From DATEOR01 sp046734455 (GTDB lineage: Bacteria > Actinomycetota > Thermoleophilia > Gaiellales > Gaiellaceae), in contig JBKPRJ010000060.1 of assembly GCA_046734455.1 (NCBI GenBank), positions 1 through 34,338 on the forward strand: a DNA stretch of 34,338 bases, given 5' to 3'. Shown here piece by piece: positions 31,921-34,338 of the stretch. How positions within the stretch are numbered: the stretch's first letter is position 1; each line of letters begins with the position of its first letter. The notes under the pieces were generated by a model. The model was not told where the DNA came from and ran no database searches. It saw nothing but the letters and a program-made list of their open reading frames with translations. The position numbers and the translations under genes are program-made.

Positions 31921-33145
31921 GCGGCGAAAGTATCAGAGCGGCAATCGTCTCCCAGCTCCAGCGCTCGACCGCCGCCGAGCGCGCGGCAGCGGAGAGACGA
32001 GCCCATTCCGAGCGCGGCAGGGAGAGGATCGCGTCGAGCTTCGCCGCCAGGTCAGCGACGTCGCCGGGCGCGAAGGCGGCGAGGTCGCGGTGCTCCTCCG
32101 GGTAGGCGGCCTCGAGACCCGCGGCGACCTCGGCGAGGCCCGAATGGCGCGCCACGAGCGGCGGCGAACCGCACGCAGCAGCCTCCGCGGCGACCATCCC
32201 GAACGCCTCCGGGAAGACAGACGGCGTCACGCCGACGTCGGCGAGCGGCCAGAGATGGCGGAGGTGCCGGTGCTCGAGCGCCCCGGTGAAGAGCACCCGC
32301 TCTCCCGCCTGCCGCTCGAGCTCTTCGCGGGCCGGGCCGAAGCCCACGACGACGGCGCGCGCGTCGACATGCTCGAGGGCCTCGAGCAGGAGGTGGACGC
32401 CTTTCTCCTCGCTCAGCTTGCCGACGTAGAGGACGGTGGGCTCGTCGCCGGTGAGGAAGTTGCGGAGCCGGTCGGCGTTGCCGGAGTCGGGGTCGCGCTC
32501 CGAGCTCGGTGGCGGATCGCGCCGAGCTTCCTCCAGCAACGCGGTAAGCGCCTGTTCGCGCGGTTCCGGCCGAAGCTCCTCGACGTCGACCCCAGGCGGG
32601 ACGACCCGCACGCGCTCGGTCCAGCCCACGACGTCCTCGAGCACGGAGCGGATGTGCTCCGAGCCCGCGAGCACCTCGGTCGCGGCGGCGAGGCTCTCCC
32701 GCGCCCAGGCCGACAGCTCCTCGTTCCCGCGCATGGAGAACTCGAGCTCCGAGCCGTGCGCCTTCACCGTGAAGGGCTTGCCCACGGCTGCACCTACCGG
32801 CGCGCCCAGAAGCACGTGGTTCGTGAGCAGGAAATCAGCGGGAAGGTGCTCCCGCACCACGGCCGCGTTCCGCTCTACGAACCGCTCGCGCTCCTGATGC
32901 GTCAGATCCTGAAGGTAGCGAGGCTCCATGTCCTCGTACCGGTCGAGAACGAAGACGGGCAGCGGCCCGTCGAGCGGCGGCCGGACGACCTGTGCGCCGC
33001 CGAGGTCGAACTGCTCCGGATGCGGCTCCTGACAGAAGACGACAACCTCGTGGCCGAGCCGGCTCCAGGCCCGCGCGAGCGCCCGCGTGTACACGTTCGA
33101 CCCGGTGCCGCCCAGAAGGTAGCCGTGCCAAATGAGAATCTTCAT
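31913..33145 (-). CDS. GT4-family glycosyltransferase
   Basis: A 410-residue GT-B retaining glycosyltransferase. The N-terminal domain starts MKILIWHGYLLGGTGSNVYTRALARAW; the acceptor-domain KAHGSELEF and VVPPGVDVEEL motifs, the donor-domain VLYVGKLSEEKGVHLLLEAL and the nucleotide-sugar motif PEAFGMVAAEAAACGSP (EX7E-type) are present. Donor and acceptor are unknown. It is first in a run of five minus-strand genes ending with hppA. Its ATG lies only 2 bases from the start of the divergent sigma-factor gene, so its promoter is inside that coding sequence. Confidence 0.88.
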   Translation of the reverse strand: MKILIWHGYLLGGTGSNVYTRALARAWSRLGHEVVVFCQEPHPEQFDLGGAQVVRPPLDGPLPVFVLDRYEDMEPRYLQDLTHQERERFVERNAAVVREHLPADFLLTNHVLLGAPVGAAVGKPFTVKAHGSELEFSMRGNEELSAWARESLAAATEVLAGSEHIRSVLEDVVGWTERVRVVPPGVDVEELRPEPREQALTALLEEARRDPPPSSERDPDSGNADRLRNFLTGDEPTVLYVGKLSEEKGVHLLLEALEHVDARAVVVGFGPAREELERQAGERVLFTGALEHRHLRHLWPLADVGVTPSVFPEAFGMVAAEAAACGSPPLVARHSGLAEVAAGLEAAYPEEHRDLAAFAPGDVADLAAKLDAILSLPRSEWARLSAAARSAAVERWSWETIAALILSPRG

Positions 33146-33147
33146 CC

Positions 33148-33678
33148 GTGGAAGATCCTGACGCACCGCTGGTCGCACGGGCGCAGCGAGGCGACCGCTT
33201 CGCGTTCGAGCAGCTCGTCGACCGCCACCAGCACCGGCTGCTCACGCTGGCGGCTCGCACGCTCGGCTCTGCCGACGAGGCGGCGGACGCGGTCCAGGAG
33301 GCGTTCATCCGCGCGTGGCTCGGGCTGCCCCGCTTCCGCGGCGGCTCGCTCTTCTCGACCTGGCTCTACCGCATCGGCCTGAACGCAGCGCACGACCAGC
33401 GCCTGAGACGCCGGACCGAGTCGCTCGACGAGACACGTGAGCCCGCCGATCCGCAGGACTCCTTCCTCGCAAGCGAGCTGTCGAGCGCACTTCAGGCTGC
33501 GCTCAACGAGCTCGAGGAGGACTACCGCGTCGCCGTCGTCCTCTACGACGTGCTCGGATGCTCGTACACGGAGATCGCGGAGCTGACCGACGTCGCCGAA
33601 GGTACGGTGAAATCACGCATCTTCCGCGGCCGCAGCCGATTGGCCGAGCTCCTGGGAACAAGGACGGCGGAAGAGTAG
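33148..33678 (+). CDS. ECF-type RNA polymerase sigma factor
   Basis: A 176-residue sigma-70 family factor. Region 2: FEQLVDRHQHRLLTLAARTLGSADEAADAVQEAFIRAWLGLPRFRGGSLFSTWLYRI. After a short linker, region 4: LNELEEDYRVAVVLYDVLGCSYTEIAELTDVAEGTVKSRIFRGRSRLAELL with its helix-turn-helix. The GTG start is 2 bases from the divergent glycosyltransferase start. The gene for its likely anti-sigma factor follows after 8 bases. Target promoters cannot be identified from this window. Confidence 0.92.
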   Translation: MEDPDAPLVARAQRGDRFAFEQLVDRHQHRLLTLAARTLGSADEAADAVQEAFIRAWLGLPRFRGGSLFSTWLYRIGLNAAHDQRLRRRTESLDETREPADPQDSFLASELSSALQAALNELEEDYRVAVVLYDVLGCSYTEIAELTDVAEGTVKSRIFRGRSRLAELLGTRTAEE

Positions 33679-33686
33679 TCGAAGGC

Positions 33687-34295
33687 ATGGTGGCCGAAAC
33701 GCACCCACACGACATCGAGCTCTTCGAGTACGTCGAGAACGAGCTCCCGCAGGCGCGCCGCGAGGAGATCGAGGCCCACCTCGCCACGTGCCGCGTCTGC
33801 GCCGAGCAGGTCGAGCTCGCGACCGCCGGGCGACAGGCTCTTCGTGGAACCGAGCTCCTCGAGCTTCCCGATCGCCGCCGCGAGGAGATTCTGCGAAACC
33901 TGCCCGCCCGCGAGCTCGAGCGGGCCCCGGGCGAGCGGCGTGCGTTCTCCGCAACGCTCGTCTTTGGGGCGCTCGCGGGCGTTCTCGTGCTGGCCGCCAT
34001 GATCGGGATCCTCGTCACCTCGAACGGCTCGGGAGATGAGAGCTCCGCGGGCGGCACGGGCGCCGCCGATACAACGGCGGAAAGCGGTGGTGCGCAGGCA
34101 GCGCAGAGCGCCATGGCGAAGCTGTTCGCGACGGGGCCGGCGGCAGCGGTAGCGGAGGACCTGCGGCAGCAGGGCTTCGACGCAGCCGTGCAGAAGGATC
34201 GCGTGATTGTTCACGGTGCGACGAAGCAGCAGGTGCGCGAGGCGCTCGCCGACCGCGGGCCGGGCGACGTCGAAGTCGTCGTTAAGAACCCGTAA
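33687..34295 (+). CDS. Zinc-finger membrane anti-sigma factor
   Basis: A 202-residue protein with an N-terminal anti-sigma domain whose HLATCRVC gives the HxxxCxxC zinc motif, preceded by the HPHDIELFEYVENELP helix. A single membrane span (ATLVFGALAGVLVLAAMIGIL) at about residues 92-112 separates it from a Gly/Ser/Thr-rich linker and a small extracytoplasmic domain (about residues 145-202, with DLRQQGFDAAVQKDRVIVHG). The cytosolic domain should hold the adjacent ECF sigma until a signal acts on the outer part. The ATG at 33687 follows GAAGG closely. Confidence 0.85.
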   Translation: MVAETHPHDIELFEYVENELPQARREEIEAHLATCRVCAEQVELATAGRQALRGTELLELPDRRREEILRNLPARELERAPGERRAFSATLVFGALAGVLVLAAMIGILVTSNGSGDESSAGGTGAADTTAESGGAQAAQSAMAKLFATGPAAAVAEDLRQQGFDAAVQKDRVIVHGATKQQVREALADRGPGDVEVVVKNP

Positions 34296-34338
34296 AACGC
34301 GCGCAGGGAACGCGGTCGGACCGGCGAAAACCGTCGGT

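Overview
The window is GC-rich, densely packed chromosomal DNA with many GTG starts, 4-base GTGA/ATGA stop-start overlaps and many genes that seem to lack a 5' leader. The gene set (PcrA with its C-terminal domain, DUF3830, K+-independent membrane pyrophosphatase, OmpR-type two-component pair, ECF sigma with zinc-finger anti-sigma, GCS2 ligase) suggests a soil actinobacterium, most likely of the Thermoleophilia (Gaiellales/Solirubrobacterales-like). This placement is inference from gene content and composition. No phage genes, insertion sequences or CRISPR arrays were seen.

Layout. 1-4.3 kb: a SAM-I riboswitch leads into thrC-leuB, which runs tail-to-tail into leuC-leuD. 4.3-9.4 kb: small conserved proteins (DUF3830, YciI-like), a lipoprotein, an orphan Toprim protein, a YcaQ-type winged-helix protein, several very small membrane proteins and a truncated membrane-protein remnant. 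9.4-15.5 kb: tRNA-Val(GAC), a secreted repeat-like protein, a flavin-type oxidoreductase, a two-component system, an aldo/keto reductase, a double glyoxalase-fold protein and an M23 peptidase. 15.5-18.9 kb: pcrA coupled to an Eis-like acetyltransferase. 19.3-25.8 kb: a minus-strand B12 operon: cobalamin riboswitch, btuF-btuC-btuD (uptake), cobU-cobT-cobS-cobC (nucleotide loop assembly), then a CinA-like protein. 25.8-27.6 kb: an orphan MshEN protein, divergent vanZ-HAD-coiled-coil genes and a paired palindromic repeat. 27.6-33.1 kb: hppA, mtnP, a DUF1844-like gene, a GCS2 ligase and a GT4 glycosyltransferase. 33.1-34.3 kb: ECF sigma factor and its anti-sigma factor.

How it fits together. Two metabolite-sensing RNAs stand out: one for SAM, placed unexpectedly before threonine synthase, and a canonical one for cobalamin. 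The B12 operon encodes corrinoid import plus lower-ligand assembly, so the cell looks equipped for salvage of corrinoids. The response-regulator promoter and the lipoprotein promoter 7 kb away share a CTCAT-N6-CTCAT direct repeat with 11-bp period, which suggests a small regulon. At least seven genes carry a TANNNT -10-like hexamer 6-9 bases before the start codon, consistent with leaderless or nearly leaderless mRNAs.
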